This document shows positions 45,980-58,200 of a stretch of DNA of 64,000 nt, piece by piece. Position numbers and translations under genes: made by a program. Below the pieces are notes generated by a model. That model made no database searches, was not told the origin of the DNA, and was given only the letters and a program-made list of their open reading frames with translations. The stretch comes from Gnetum montanum (Eukaryota > Streptophyta > Gnetopsida > Gnetales > Gnetaceae), in the NCBI GenBank assembly GCA_015680685.1, contig MNCI01034009.1:950305-1014304 (forward strand), read 5' to 3'. Within the stretch, counting starts at the first letter, position 1. Every line of letters starts with the position of its first letter.

Positions 45980-47513
45980 CATGTCTTCTTCACATAGGAC
46001 CAATAATGCATCGTATGATGAGAATAATCGTAAGAGAAATGATAGGATATATACTAAGGAAAATTGAAGTGAACAACCTCAAATAGGTGTTTCCTATGCT
46101 TATTTAGACCCTTATTACACTCAAAGACTACATTCAACTAGTGTAGAAAATCATACAAGAGATGGAGTAAGTCCTAGATCAAGAAGGGCCTCAAGGCCTA
46201 GGACCTTCTATAAACCTAGACAAGATAAATCAAGGGACCATGGGGAGAACTATAGAAGCCATGATGATTCTCCCAATTCATCATCTTCCTCTTCCTCTTC
46301 AATGTCTAGTTTTGGTGAAGATGAACATAGGTATAGAGATAGAGCTCCACTACAGGGTCAAGACAAAGATAGAAATCGAACCCAAAGGCAAAATCAAAGA
46401 CATCATCATGAGCATAGAGAAGATCGTCACAATCCAACCAATAGAAATAGAAATTTTCATCACAACATGTTTGATGATGATGAACCCTTATTGGCCACTA
46501 AGAGCCTAATGCAGATTAGAAAGTTAGTTAAGATACCTTACAGACATCGCAAGGACAGTCACTTACCTAGGCTTAATATAAACAATATCCCTAAATTTGT
46601 GGGAGGCTACAATTTGGATCCACAACATCATCTACAAGCCTTCCATGATTCTTATGCCTTGTACAACATTGAAAGTAGATGGAAAAAGCTTAAGGTCTTT
46701 CCTAGGACATTAATTGATAGAGCCAAAGTATGGTATCGATCGTTGAAACCAAATTCAATCTAACAGTGGTCCACAATGTTGGAAGTTTTCAATGAAAAGT
46801 ACCAAACCTATGTGAGGGTGTTCAACCTAAGGAGACAAATCTAAGAGTGGAAGAAAGAAAATCATGAACCCTTGGATGTGGCCTTGGATAGATACTATTC
46901 ACTACTAGATAGATGTCCTAGCCATGATTTCTTTGAGGAAAGGAAAATTTTCCACATCATCGATGGGCTTTGTAATGAAACAAGGGAGATCCTTGGGATA
47001 TATGCTCCAGGTCAATTATACAAGCTATGAACCCGTCAGATTCGAGAGTTGATTGAGCATGTGGCAAAAGAAGAAGGAAAGCTATGTAAATGGGAGAATG
47101 TTGAGGAAAACAACTAGGATCCAACTCTTCAAAAGAAAAGGATCCATATCTATGATGAGGAAAAGGAGGTAGCTCTCGATGAGATGATTTTACAACAAAC
47201 CTTACCAATACAAAATTCTCTTGTTGAGCTTGAAGCAAAGTTGGATAAGATGTCAGAATTGATGAATGAGAAAGTTAAAACTTGCATAGAAACCATAGAG
47301 GAGAGAGTGACACAAAGAAAATCAAGCAATCACAACAAAAGAAGAAAAAAGAACCAAAAAATGGCTAGGAACACTTATCAAAAAATAGGAAACATGGCTA
47401 AAGAAAGTGATGTTATAGACTCAACCACAGACGAAGATAATGGATGTGACATTTGTATATATGACCATTCAAAGGGCCATTTACCGATCTTGTTGCATCT
47501 ACATAAGGGCTAG
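45980..47513 (+). pseudogene. Element C gag, few stops
   Basis: It starts MSSSHRTNNASYDENNRKRN near 45980 and continues with sparse stops. A Ser/Arg/Asp/His-rich part lies at 46200-46480. The gag core at about 46560-47000 contains IPKFVGGYNLDPQHHLQAFH, VWYRSLKPNS, STMLEVFNEKYQTYVRV and HEPLDVALDRYYSLLDRC. A helical region (47184-47340) precedes NGCDICIYDHSKGHLP at about 47440-47490, where the last cysteine of the CX2CX3HX4C knuckle is changed. It is the least broken gag in the window. Stops near 46067, 46762 and 46843 inactivate it. Confidence 0.83.
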
Positions 47514-48420
47514 GTAGGGGCATTAAATTCGAGGTTTGTATAGAAGTACATGCCTAGGAGGTTGCTTCTTCTGCATAGTAATTTTAAACAACCCGAAAAC
47601 CAATTGTACTATCCTGGGAGGACTTATTACCAACCTCAACACTAGCATCAACCACAGTTGCAACAACCATAGTTGTGGGGGAGACCACCACCAAACTAGC
47701 CCTATCCTTCCTACCAATTGAACCCACATGGATATTATGTTCAACACCTTGTTTCACCAACTAGTTTTACTTCCTCTACTTCAAATCACTACTACCACTC
47801 TCCCAAATACCATAGATCACCACCTCACATCTTTCACCTTGCATCATATCCTCAATATTCTCATACTCATCTCCATCATATGTCACCTCCAACAACATAG
47901 GAAGGTTTAGCATCACAACATCAACAAACAAATGCCACTTGTGCTATGAATGTGCATAAACATGCCAATACCAATAGGTCTCCATTGCAAATTCAAAAAC
48001 ATCACTTCTTTAGAAAAGGCTGCAGGCCAAAGCAAAACACTCATAAACCAACCACATCATTTGAACTAGCACAATGCTAATCTGGTGCAATGCCTTCCTT
48101 GTCACAACCACTGTCTCCTAATCATACGCAAAAGCCAACACCCATTACCACTCCAACATAAGACATAAATGATAAAGCTATCATTGTGGAGAGACAGACG
48201 AATCCATGCATCATGAATAATGATAAAGGGTGTAGTTATGGGTTAGAAATTCGAAATATTAACACAACTCCTATACCAACCAACCTTAAAGTTTAGGAGC
48301 AAGTGTGTGAGCAAAAGTTAGTCTACATAGTAGCCACTAAATTAGAAGACACCGAGTGGCTTGAAAATGAGAATATAAAACTATTTCAAAGATGCATGGA
48401 AGTAACTTATTTGCTTATTA
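47514..48420 (+). pseudogene. Element C proline-rich linker and pol deletion junction
   Basis: Pro/His/Tyr/Ser-rich translation with NPHGYYVQHLVSPTSF (47718 on), parallel to the gag-protease linker of the other elements. From about 48290 the piece VYIVATKLEDTEWLENEN corresponds to the protease-RT linker. Protease has therefore been deleted between these blocks, and everything from RT to integrase is lost after it. Confidence 0.65.
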
Positions 48421-50496
48421 ATTCTAGATTTTTTTGATTCTTCATATGTTTTTCATTTCTTAATATTTTTCTTTTCTTTATATTTTTCTCATTTCTTGAG
48501 TCATTCACTTTATGTTTTATGAATGTATTTTATGTTTTTGTGTTTTTGTTAATAATATTGCCAAGTCATGATGCAGAAGACAATGATATGTATTGGGTTT
48601 TTATGCTATGCTATTAAGATGATTGGGTAAGTAATTGTGTAAAGCAATGAGACCACCTCATCCATCCCTCTAGTTCTCTAAATAAAAGGTATTTTTCATG
48701 GAAACAATTTGGTTCTTTTTTATGAAAGTAAAATTCATCAATGACATTGTACCCTGAAGAAAGAGGCAATGATCAAGTGGGAATGGTAAAGGGTGTGACC
48801 TCAAGGGGACTTGTTTGGTTCTCTTCTTGACTTCCTTCATGTGGTTTATAACTCCTCTTGAAACATAACATCACTCCTCCATCGACCAATAAAAAAGGAA
48901 GCTCTATCTTTGATGGTGTGATTCCCATAAAAAAACGTGAAACACAAAAAAAGGGAAAAAAGACAAAAAGAAAAAAATAATAAACAATAATGGGAATTCA
49001 AAGCATATCTGTTGGACACAATAATGGGCTACAAGTACTAGTTATGGGGTTGAAAAGACAAGTTACCCATGCCTGAAGGCATTCCTCTAACTAAGGCCCT
49101 TCCTTTCTTCTTCTCTTTTTGGAATGATGATTGTTCTTTGAGGTAGTTGTGGACTCATGGTGGTTGGCAAGATGGAAAAAATTAATGTGAGGTCACTGTT
49201 CATGTATGTAATTGGTCTAAACTTGGACAGATAGGTATGTTGATCATTTTAATCACACTTGTCACAAGAACCTATTGTGGACATGGTCAAGTACCTTACA
49301 TCTTGATCTCTACAATCCCTTCTCATTTCATTATTCACCTCATTGCTACATGCAATTATGAGCCTTTTGGTTTTGTGTAGTATAGTGCAACATCTAAACC
49401 ACAACAATTGTGTGTTGTTTGAAACAAAGGCATGGTCTACATTTAACTTCTCAGGTGCCCACGAACATCTATAGAAGTGGTTATGCAAGGGCATTATTAT
49501 AGGAGCTTGCTTTGGGGAGGACCCACTTGCATAAATTTTGTTGATCATGGCTTTGATTAACCTTCACATCTTCCAGAGCATCAATGATGGTTTCTCTGAA
49601 TTTATGCATGATTTTGGGACTACCTCTCATTTGTTTCATTAATTTTTCCTACTTTTCTATTTCCATATCCATTAATATTTCTGGGTCATCTTCTGAATTA
49701 GACCTTTGGTTTCAATTATTCAAAATCCTATGTGCTTTTGGAGTTACGCTTATTAGTCATGGGGGCTAGGGATACCTACTTTAAAATTTTCCAACATCCT
49801 ATTTTTGAACATCATGGTAACTAATAGTAGTTGATCAAAATAATGTGAATAGCTTGATGATTTTAGTTACCTCATAGCCTTGGGTATAGTATTTTGTAAT
49901 CACCTTGTGCTTAAAAGAAAACTAAGGGATTTGAAAGGGTTAATTATTAAGGAAAATTTACCACAACTAATGTTGATCCTTTGGTGACTGCAAGTGATGC
50001 TAAAAGAAACACCTAAGGAAGAAGGTCTTTTGCCAGGCACAAAACAAAGCCAAGAGAGGGACAATGGAGGACATAACCATGGGAAAATTGTAGCACATAC
50101 AAGATAGTAGCTTAAAATTCACATCCTTGCTAAATCCATGGGGTGATGAGAAGAAATTTCAGTCCATCCTTCAAGAATGTTTTGCAAAACCAAAAAAGCA
50201 TTGACATAATAATCAAGGTTAAAATTTTGCCATCGCTAGCGAGAATAAGAAGAATCATATTCAGTGCATTTTTAAAGACCTCTACAAATTTTGTAATCTT
50301 CAATGTCTGTCCAGTCTTTTTGTCACTCTGTCATTTTGTATGCATCCACTCAAATAAAATTTTGTAATGCAGCACTTAGAGTTAGTCAATAGTTTGCATA
50401 CCAGTCAATAATCCCATACATTGCCAATATTTTGTAAGAAACTTGTTCCTTATTTTGTTTAACTCAAGAATGAGTTTTCATTCAGTCATGGGTGCA
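48421..50496 (+). other. Element C 3' noncoding region
   Basis: No coding sequence, but it has blocks shared with B, D and F. GGGCTACAAGTACTAGTTAT lies at 49026-49045 and a purine-rich A tract at 48930-49000. A variant polypurine tract (CATGGGTGCA, 50487-50496) precedes the LTR. The small ORFs here look accidental. Confidence 0.6.
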
Positions 50497-51340
50497 TGAT
50501 GAGCCATGATTTTCTTGGCTCAAATGTTGGATACCTAATATCGGGCCCCTAGATGCATTATCGGATATCTGATATTAGGGGGTATGGGCTGACCTATAAA
50601 TATAGCACTTGGGTGCATGGTTTGGGTAATAGTTTTACATTAATTTTTCATAGTTTTGTTAATAGAGTAGCTAAACTCTTGTATTTTTATTCTGTAATCT
50701 TATAGAATAGTTAGTGAGTGCCCATAGAGTGGATTTGAGTCAATTGTATGAAGTCTTATTCGAGTGGCAATGTACCTAGACATATTCCATGAACAATAAT
50801 AAGATCACGATTGATTCTTATTCATTGTAGCACTTTGACTTAGATTAGATTTACTTTCCATGCAATTTACTTTTCATGTACTTAATTAATATTTACATTT
50901 TAATGCATGTTAATTAATTAAGCACATAAGTACAATTGCTTCAAGCATGCATATGACTCTTGGTAATCCCAGCAATGCTTAATGTTTGGTAACGTAGTAG
51001 CATTATATGTGTTTAGGATGTGCACGGGAAGTGGGATCGGATGCTTATGTTAGGTTAGTTGATTATTCATTAGGAATTAGATTAGTGTAATTGATTATAA
51101 ATTGAGTTTCAATCTATTGTTAATCAAAGAACAATAAAATATAAAATAATAAAAATCATATGCTTCACTCTAGACTTACATGACAAAGCTACCAGTAGTC
51201 CAAGTGGGAAGATAACAAATTACAATCGAGGCATAACGATCTAGATGCCACAACTAGTCCCATCCATAAAATTCGATCGGATCATGCATGAACACTTGTG
51301 ATTTGTATGGTTGGACGTAGGGGTACCTCGCTGCACATCA
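50497..51340 (+). repeat. 3' LTR of element C
   Basis: 844 bp, from TGATGAGCC to GCACATCA (terminal TCATCA decayed). TATAAATA lies at 50595-50602. Upstream U3 holds TATCGGATATCTGATATTA-type dyads. Confidence 0.87.
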
Positions 51341-51345
51341 CTTGG

Positions 51346-52585
51346 GAATAGCTTTAACTTTTGCCATTCATTTTTGATGTTTTGTAAGGCATAGAATTGT
51401 GAAAGGCTTGAAGATGGTTCTATGGATTTGAGTTATATCCCATTTTAAATTGGGAATATTGTTCATGTCGAATTGCTTGATTTTGTTATCTTTCACATGC
51501 CTCATTGGGATCCTTATAGCCTCTACAATGTTCAACATGTTTCTTGTTGCAAGCAAAGGCTTATCATGGTCATAGCCTCTATGATGGTCATGATGTCCTT
51601 TGCTACCCCTTTTTTCATGGTGGCAGACCTTCCTTGATTGCCCATGCCCCTAGTCTCTACTAGTTTGATGGGCCCTATGATCATCCTTGCCTTATCGGTC
51701 ACCTCCATCATGGTCACATCATTTGTGGCTTTGGTTAGAGCTAGAGGAAGAAGAAGAGGATGTCAAAGGTGAAGAAGAGGAAGGAGAGCCAGCACCATCA
51801 TGGTGCCTACTATCCCCTCTTCTTCGATCATGATCACAATTATCATGTTTGTCCACATTCCTGCCTTGACTCCCATCTTTGGAGCCCTCATGGTCATGGG
51901 ATCCATTCTTGTCCAAATTAGGATTGTTTATAGTGGACTACAAGTTCTTGTTTAGGTCCCCTTTGTTAAAGCCAAGGGGAGGAGAGTTAGTGAATGGAGA
52001 ACCCCTAGAGAAGGGATGTTCTCCATATTTTTGGCCTAGTAGGAATAAGGGATTATTGAACTGTTTCCATTTTGATGCTTCATAGTGCATCTTTTGTTGT
52101 CGATCTTTCTCACGTTGTGCTTTAGTGGGATGGTAGTCCCCCGATAGTCATGGTCTTGCACAACATATTCAGCATTAAGCCCTTGGATGTCCAACCTCAT
52201 AAGAAGCATTGTAAGGATTGATCGATTGGGTGGCAACACAATGTTGCCCTCCATGTCCCTCCATCATAACTGTTCATTCTAATGCAGAATGAAGGTGAAT
52301 TCTAGCACATACTCATCGAGGTGAGTATATACCACTTTGCATTATTGGGGCACTTGCTAATTTGACCTTTCATTTCTTTGTTGATTGGATGTATGCTCGA
52401 ACGGCAATGGCGAATTAGCCTTGTGAGAAGAAGAGATTTTAGATTGAAAGAAAAACAATGTGCTTTTACTATTATTAGTATTTTTTATGATTGCAACTTT
52501 AAGGTTTGTTACAACAATTTTGAATGATTTCACTAAGTCCTAGATAATGCACGTAGCTAAGTAAATTCCTTGGCAACAACGCTAA
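51346..52585 (-). pseudogene. Element D gag, N-terminal half, and primer site
   Basis: On the minus strand from 52585 the sequence leaving the LTR is TTAGCGTTGTTGCCAAGGA, the tRNA-Asp-type primer site with transitions only. Gag follows. 52254-52036 has MEGNIVLPPNRSILTMLLMR and NAEYVVQDHDYRG. 51916-51719 is a Ser-rich and charged low-complexity part. 51556-51368 reads ATRNMLNIVEAIRIPMRHVKD. The sequence then meets insertion C. Confidence 0.8.
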
Positions 52586-53441
52586 TGATGAGTAGCGAGT
52601 ATATCCTATGTCCAACCATACGAATCACTAGTGTTTACTAAGTAGTTCGGTCAAATTCCATAGACTTTAGCTCTCTATGTACATTGGGTCTAGGAGATGA
52701 ATCTACAAATCATGATTGTTGTCTTCTCAGTTCCACTTATGAGGTGCAAGTGTATGATTAAGCGTAACTGAGGCTCTAATTTTTATCATTTTATCTTTTA
52801 TCATTTCAATCACCTAAGTGTTAGAAAATAGAGTAATGAATGTTTAATTAATCTAATAACTAACTATCACTTAACTAATCCTAACATAAGCATTTGTTCC
52901 CACTTTTCATACACATCTTGAACACGTTGCAACACTACTGGCTTACCAAGTATTAGGCATTACTGGGATTACCAAGCGTTAATGTATGCTTAAAGTGGTC
53001 ATACTTATGTTTGTTATTTAGTCGATATTAATTACTTAATTAGAATTCATTAAAGTAAAGTGCATGGATAATAAATGCATAAGGAAACATTAATCTATTT
53101 TAAGTGCAACAAGATTTAATAAGAAAAGCTCATCTTTATTACCATTCACATTGAGGTGCTTAGGTACATTAGTGCTGAAATAAAGATCCATACACTTCTT
53201 TGACTCCAATTGTGGGCACTCAGAAAATATTCTAACTTTCAGAAGGAAAAATTACAAGAGCTTCGCTACAACTAATGGAAAGATGCCATAAATGTAGCAA
53301 GTAGGCACACATTGATAGGTGATGACAAGGCACCACGTCGATGGGTACTTGTCAATGGGCAAACCCTACATTGACAAGATTACGCCAATGGGTTCGCATT
53401 GATAGCATCCCATCGATGCAGCTCAATGACACATTTTATTA
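52586..53441 (-). repeat. 5' LTR of element D
   Basis: 856 bp, from TGATGAGTAGCG to ATTTTATTA (the last bases decayed from TCATCA), followed by GAGAG. It is collinear with 25315-26147. Confidence 0.87.
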
Positions 53442-53446
53442 GAGAG

Positions 53447-54274
53447 ATATGAGCGTTTTACCTAGTGTTATGCATATCATCCTAATCCCTCAAAATACAA
53501 AGTTCATAGAAAGTACTTTAAATCAAGGAAAAACAACTACGTCCATAAAATTACACATTTATAATGTGGTAGTAATACCCATCACAAATATGCTGGATTC
53601 ACAAGATTTTCCATTAATTAGAACAAAACCCAACGCCAATCTATGTAAAACTTGGTGAACTAAAACAACCAAGAAAAGGGGGTCAAGATTACTCACTCGG
53701 AATGTTGTTAAGTTCTATTACTTGAGTCTTTCCCTGTACTCCTTAGACTAACAAGCTTCTCACACCTCCAACCTAGTAGCCCTCCAACCCAAGACTTACG
53801 AGGCCAAGAATGCTTTAGGTTAAGGGAGTGTGTGGTACTTAAAGGCTTCTTCCTTACTCCATCTACCCCCAACCCATGTGACCTAGCTACCCTCTTTCAT
53901 CTACCTCTAAGACCCATGTGACTCATTTACCTTTCTTCCCTTTAATCTAAGCAATAACCAAGTTAAAATTAAAATGACAAATTACATAGTTAAATCACAT
54001 GTCATGCCATCATAGCCATACCATGTCCCTACTATAACTTTCATGAGAACCTACCACAACTCATTCACTCGGTTAGTGCACACGAGTGATAGCTAAAAAT
54101 AATTAATCATGCATAATGATAAAATAAGTAAACATGAGTAATAAAAATATATCATATGGTAAGAAAAATTACATATGCATATAAAGATTAATATTAATTT
54201 TATTTAACCATCCTTAACCATTATGCATACAAAGGAAAAGGTTATTAACCTTTACTAAAATACGAGTTGTTACA
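53447..54274. mobile_element. Insertion K, right part
   Basis: The continuation of the LTR-like sequence broken at 25314, ending GAGTTGTTACA. The small ORF at 53449-53658 has no recognisable family. The end is followed by CATTG, the second target duplication. Confidence 0.72.
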
Positions 54275-54383
54275 CATTGTTCCATGGATAGAACCCATGG
54301 AGGGGCTATAAAGGTTATTAACCTGTACTAAAATACGAGTTGTTTACACATTGTTCCATGGATAGAACCCATGGAGGGGCTAT
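54239..54383. repeat. 73-bp tandem duplication across the K terminus
   Basis: Unit 1 (54239-54311) holds the last 36 bp of K, CATTG and flanking repeat DNA. Unit 2 (54312-54383) repeats it with one extra T. The duplication happened after K inserted. Confidence 0.88.
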
Positions 54384-55281
54384 GCATCCCATATAACTCA
54401 TCCATGTAGGGTCGTGCAATCAAAGGTTGATGGTAGGGGTTATGCTATCAAGGGTTGATTTTATCCCATAAAAGTCAACATCATTCAACATCATCTTAAC
54501 TCCTAAACTTCTCACAACTTTCTTTTTTCTTTTGCTTGTTTTTATTTTTTATAATAGTATGCTAGCCTAGTAACCAAGACAGTTAGTAGCCTTGTAATGG
54601 CACACTCTCTACCAAAGAGAATACAAACTTCCTTTGTACGCATTTATTGCTACTTCTAGTGCGAATACAAACTTCCTTTGTACGCATTTATTGCTACTTC
54701 TAGTGCATATGTATGCTTATGCCAATGGCATCTAACATGTGCATAGTACGGAAAAGTTGCAAACAGAATTTTAATTGTTTTTATAAAAAGCAAAAAGCAA
54801 AAATTGAAAAACCTAAATACTTCCACTTTGGAAGTTCAAAACCTGAATTTGAAACCTCTATTTTATTATTTCAAGTCCCCGCCACTATTTTATTGACCTG
54901 TCCTATAACTAAATTCATTTTTTACATTATTTAAATATGTGTTCTTAGGTCCCATCCTTACTTACAAACAAGATTGCCATACTAAGCAAACTTTTAGGCT
55001 CTGCCCTTTACCCTCGTTTGCTTTGATGATGAAAGTATTTTGCCACGAAACCTATGCTAAATTCATCCAGCTTTCAAAATTGTCTTCTACCTAGTATTCA
55101 AAGCAAAAACATAAAAAGGAAGGTTCAGATCTAAATTTTGCAAGCGTATCTAAGAAGGTGAATATGTAACCCTGTCCCAGGACTCTTTTCTATAACTGTG
55201 ACATTGGTACTGACATGTACCATTTTCGGGTCCGCGGATAATGCTGGACTTGGATTCAGTTACATCCAGATCTGACCACAG
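54384..55281 (+). promoter_or_regulatory. 5' flank of the carboxypeptidase gene
   Basis: It contains a 44-bp tandem duplication (54619-54662 and 54663-54706, unit starting GAATACAAACTTCC). No transposon is recognised in the last 500 bp. A GC-richer stretch (55225-55245, CGGGTCCGCGG) lies just ahead of the start codon. I cannot identify a TATA box or transcription start with confidence. Confidence 0.45.
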
Positions 55282-58200
55282 ATGGCAAAAACGGGGATCA
55301 CCATGCGAGAGGCCTTCCTCGGCTTCATTGTGAAATCTATGCTGGTTTTGCTCATTTCATATGCACAAGCGTATTCCCCTCAGGTTAGCCTAAGGTCGAT
55401 TTTTATATATGTATTCATTTTGGATTTTTGGATTCAGTTCAGATTTCTATTGCACTAAATGAATTTTTGATAGCCTGATCCGCCTTCTTGTTTTAATTCG
55501 AGTGATATAGGATTCTCTTCTACATTTAACGCAAAACGAGATGAGCTTAACAGAACATAGAAGGTCCTAAAGGTTTAGGATCGAGATTATGTGTGTATTT
55601 CGTGCCCGCCCCAAGGTTAAAAGCTTGGTTAAGATAGAATTTACCGAAGACTACTGAAACGAGTCTGTATAAAACGTACATAATTGAATTTCTCATTTTC
55701 TCTAAAGTACAAGGAACTTTTTTATGAAAGATATTCAAGTCATATGCCAGAATTTTATTACCGATTAGATTTAGGAACTAGTTTAGCTATATATTTATGA
55801 TATATATACTATTTTGTGGAGAGAATCTTTTCTCTTTTCAACTTAATAAAATCCCAGAATTGATTCACTGAAAAAAAAAATCAAAATTGCTGTTAAAATT
55901 TTTTGCCATGGCATTTGTTGACCCTTAAACTTTGTGTTGGTAATTGGCTGAGGCATTACATACCCATAATAATTATCATAACAAAATTCATCTTATGGCT
56001 CAGCTTTATGACGATAATTATGTATTTTCTGTGACAAAGTTCAATTGTTAAGCTGTAAATTTTGTGTTGGTAATTGTCAGAGTTAATACATAGCTGTAAT
56101 AATTCAAGTGATAAGTTAATTTCTTGGCCCAACAGTATGATGGTAATTATTTATTTTCTGTGACAAGGTCCAGCTAATTGGTAATTGGCCTCTAGGCCAA
56201 AATCTTGACAAATAATAAATCCTGTGACAATGTCTAGCTAAATGGTAATTGGCCTTTCACAGAAAATTATCTTTGAATGTTTACAAATGCTTTAATCTCA
56301 TCATCATTATCATCCTAGCATCATCCCAACTGCATGGGATAGAGTATATGAGTTATTTTATGCCATTAGCTTCTAAAAGAGCCAAATAAGTACTAACATC
56401 CAAACCAAGTGTGTTTTGGTCTTTATTGGTTTCCTTCAACTTTAATGAAGTGACTGCTTCTAACAGGCGCATTCTTTGGTCTTCTTAATAAATGACCACA
56501 CCATCAAAGATGACTTTCCTTAATCTTTTCATCTATAATGGCTACTCCTAGACTTTATCTAATAAGAGAGTGGGTGATTTGATCTTTCCGAGTCACACTC
56601 AGCATCCACCTTAGCATACACATCTCTGCTATATGTACCCATTGTGCCTAATGTTTTTTAGGAGGTTAGCATTGCACACTATAAAAAATCATAGGTCTGA
56701 TAGTAGTTATGTAGAACTTACCCTTCAACCTAGCAGGGATTCTTCTATCACAAATGTTTTCATTTATACTAGTACTAAAGTTTGCAATATATCATAAAAA
56801 TCACTTAGAATCTTATAATGGTTAATAATTCCTCACATTATGTGCACTTTCACATGAGATGGTAGATGTCATGTTTGTACTATGGTTAGCAAGTCCAATC
56901 TAGGGTTACCTGTCTGACTGTCTTCAGTGTAAAATTGTATGCAGGAGATAATGTAATACAGTACACTGCAAAGTAGTTCTTTTCCCATTTTTTCTTTTTA
57001 AATATATGTTGAAACCAATGTTGAAAGACTTGGATTTGGCATTCAGTTACTATCAAGTGAGGGACTGAAGGAAAGGAGTATAACAATATTGTGAGAGTGC
57101 AAGATTATCTTTATGAGAGTAAAATATTGGCAAGTATGCTCAGTTGAAAGCAGAAGCAATTTTGTTTCTGTTACCAATAAAAACACAGAATATTTTGGTC
57201 TCCAAATTGTATTTTTAAATTCAGCTTAGTTTGTCGATTATGACTAACGTGTGAGAGAAACATTTCAGGGAAATTTAATCTTGTTTCAGATAGTGTTGCA
57301 CAGCTACAATGTGAAAAATAGATTATCTGTGCTCTTGAGTGATTTACCTTGAGCACTTTACCCTGAGAACATGTAACCTTAATTTGGAGCGGATGGTCAA
57401 TATGGAAATTGATGAGGAGCTCTCTTGGATTCCATAATCCAAGTTCTCTCAAAATGGAAATAAGCTAATTTGAACAAGAGAAAAAAAGACAAATTTTTAT
57501 TTCTTGCTCTAAGGAAATGAAATTATAAACACAAAGGAAGCACACATTCCAAGGACAGATAATGATTCAATCCAGCTTTCACACAACATTCGAGCAAAGA
57601 ATTCACACACAAGAAGGATGACCAAAGCAATTGGCTACATACACTCTCTTTCTTCTCACTCTTGCACTCTCAACTCACAACTCTCACTGCCTAGACACTC
57701 TTGTCCAAATAAAGGCCTAAGAGGTCTATTTATACTTTTTCCTCATGCCTTTTCATCGTCTTTGACATTCAAATTGCAATTTTGAGTCTGTTGGAATCCA
57801 TACAAAAAAAGCTCATGTTTAGATAACATGTCTTGGAGTAAGAAAAGACATCCTCCCTGTGTGCAGGCCTGTTATAGAAAAGACGTCTTTGGTAGGAGGA
57901 AGACTTCTTTCTGTGGAGAAAAGACATCTTTTGTTCCCAGAAGACATCTTTCCCAAGAACAACAGCAATCGTAGAAGATGTCTTTGGTAGGGAAAAGATG
58001 TCTTTTGACTTGGAGAAGATGTTTTGCAGGATGAAAAGATGTCTTTCCAATCAGGAGTTGAAACAGCAAGACATCCATCATGAAGCTGAAACTCGCCAAA
58101 TACACCTCAAATCAACTTCCCTTGCTGCCAAACACCTGTGGAACTAGCAAGGACAAACAAACACAACCAACACACAATAAACAACAAGCAACACACAAAG

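Larger units (their letters stand above)
45035..51340 (+). mobile_element. Element C: gag-only non-autonomous LTR element nested in D
   Basis: Plus strand, LTRs at 45035-45848 and 50497-51340, CTTGG duplication. The interior has a tRNA-Asp-type primer site, gag (about 45980-47520), a Pro/His-rich region, a linker remnant (about 48290-48420) and 2 kb of noncoding sequence with a polypurine tract. Protease, RT, RNase H and integrase are all absent. The layout fits TR-GAG-type elements. Confidence 0.88.
25315..53441 (-). mobile_element. Element D: 28 kb span, Athila-like Ty3/gypsy element with nested insertions
   Basis: LTRs at 25315-26147 (3') and 52586-53441 (5') face the same way and are flanked by GAGAG (25310-25314 and 53442-53446). 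Minus-strand order is 5' LTR, primer site, gag, [C], gag, protease, RT, RNase H, integrase, noncoding, [F], extra ORF, polypurine tract, 3' LTR. Removing F and C with one duplication each leaves an element of about 12.9 kb. All reading frames are broken. Confidence 0.9.

Noticed and set aside
49249-49548. 99-codon minus-strand ORF in the 3' region of element C
   Set aside because: Antisense to the element, no domain, and not conserved in the related regions.
57840-58055. CRISPR-like array
   Set aside because: Repeats are short, in both orientations, irregularly spaced and in a plant intron; an LTR enhancer array fits better.
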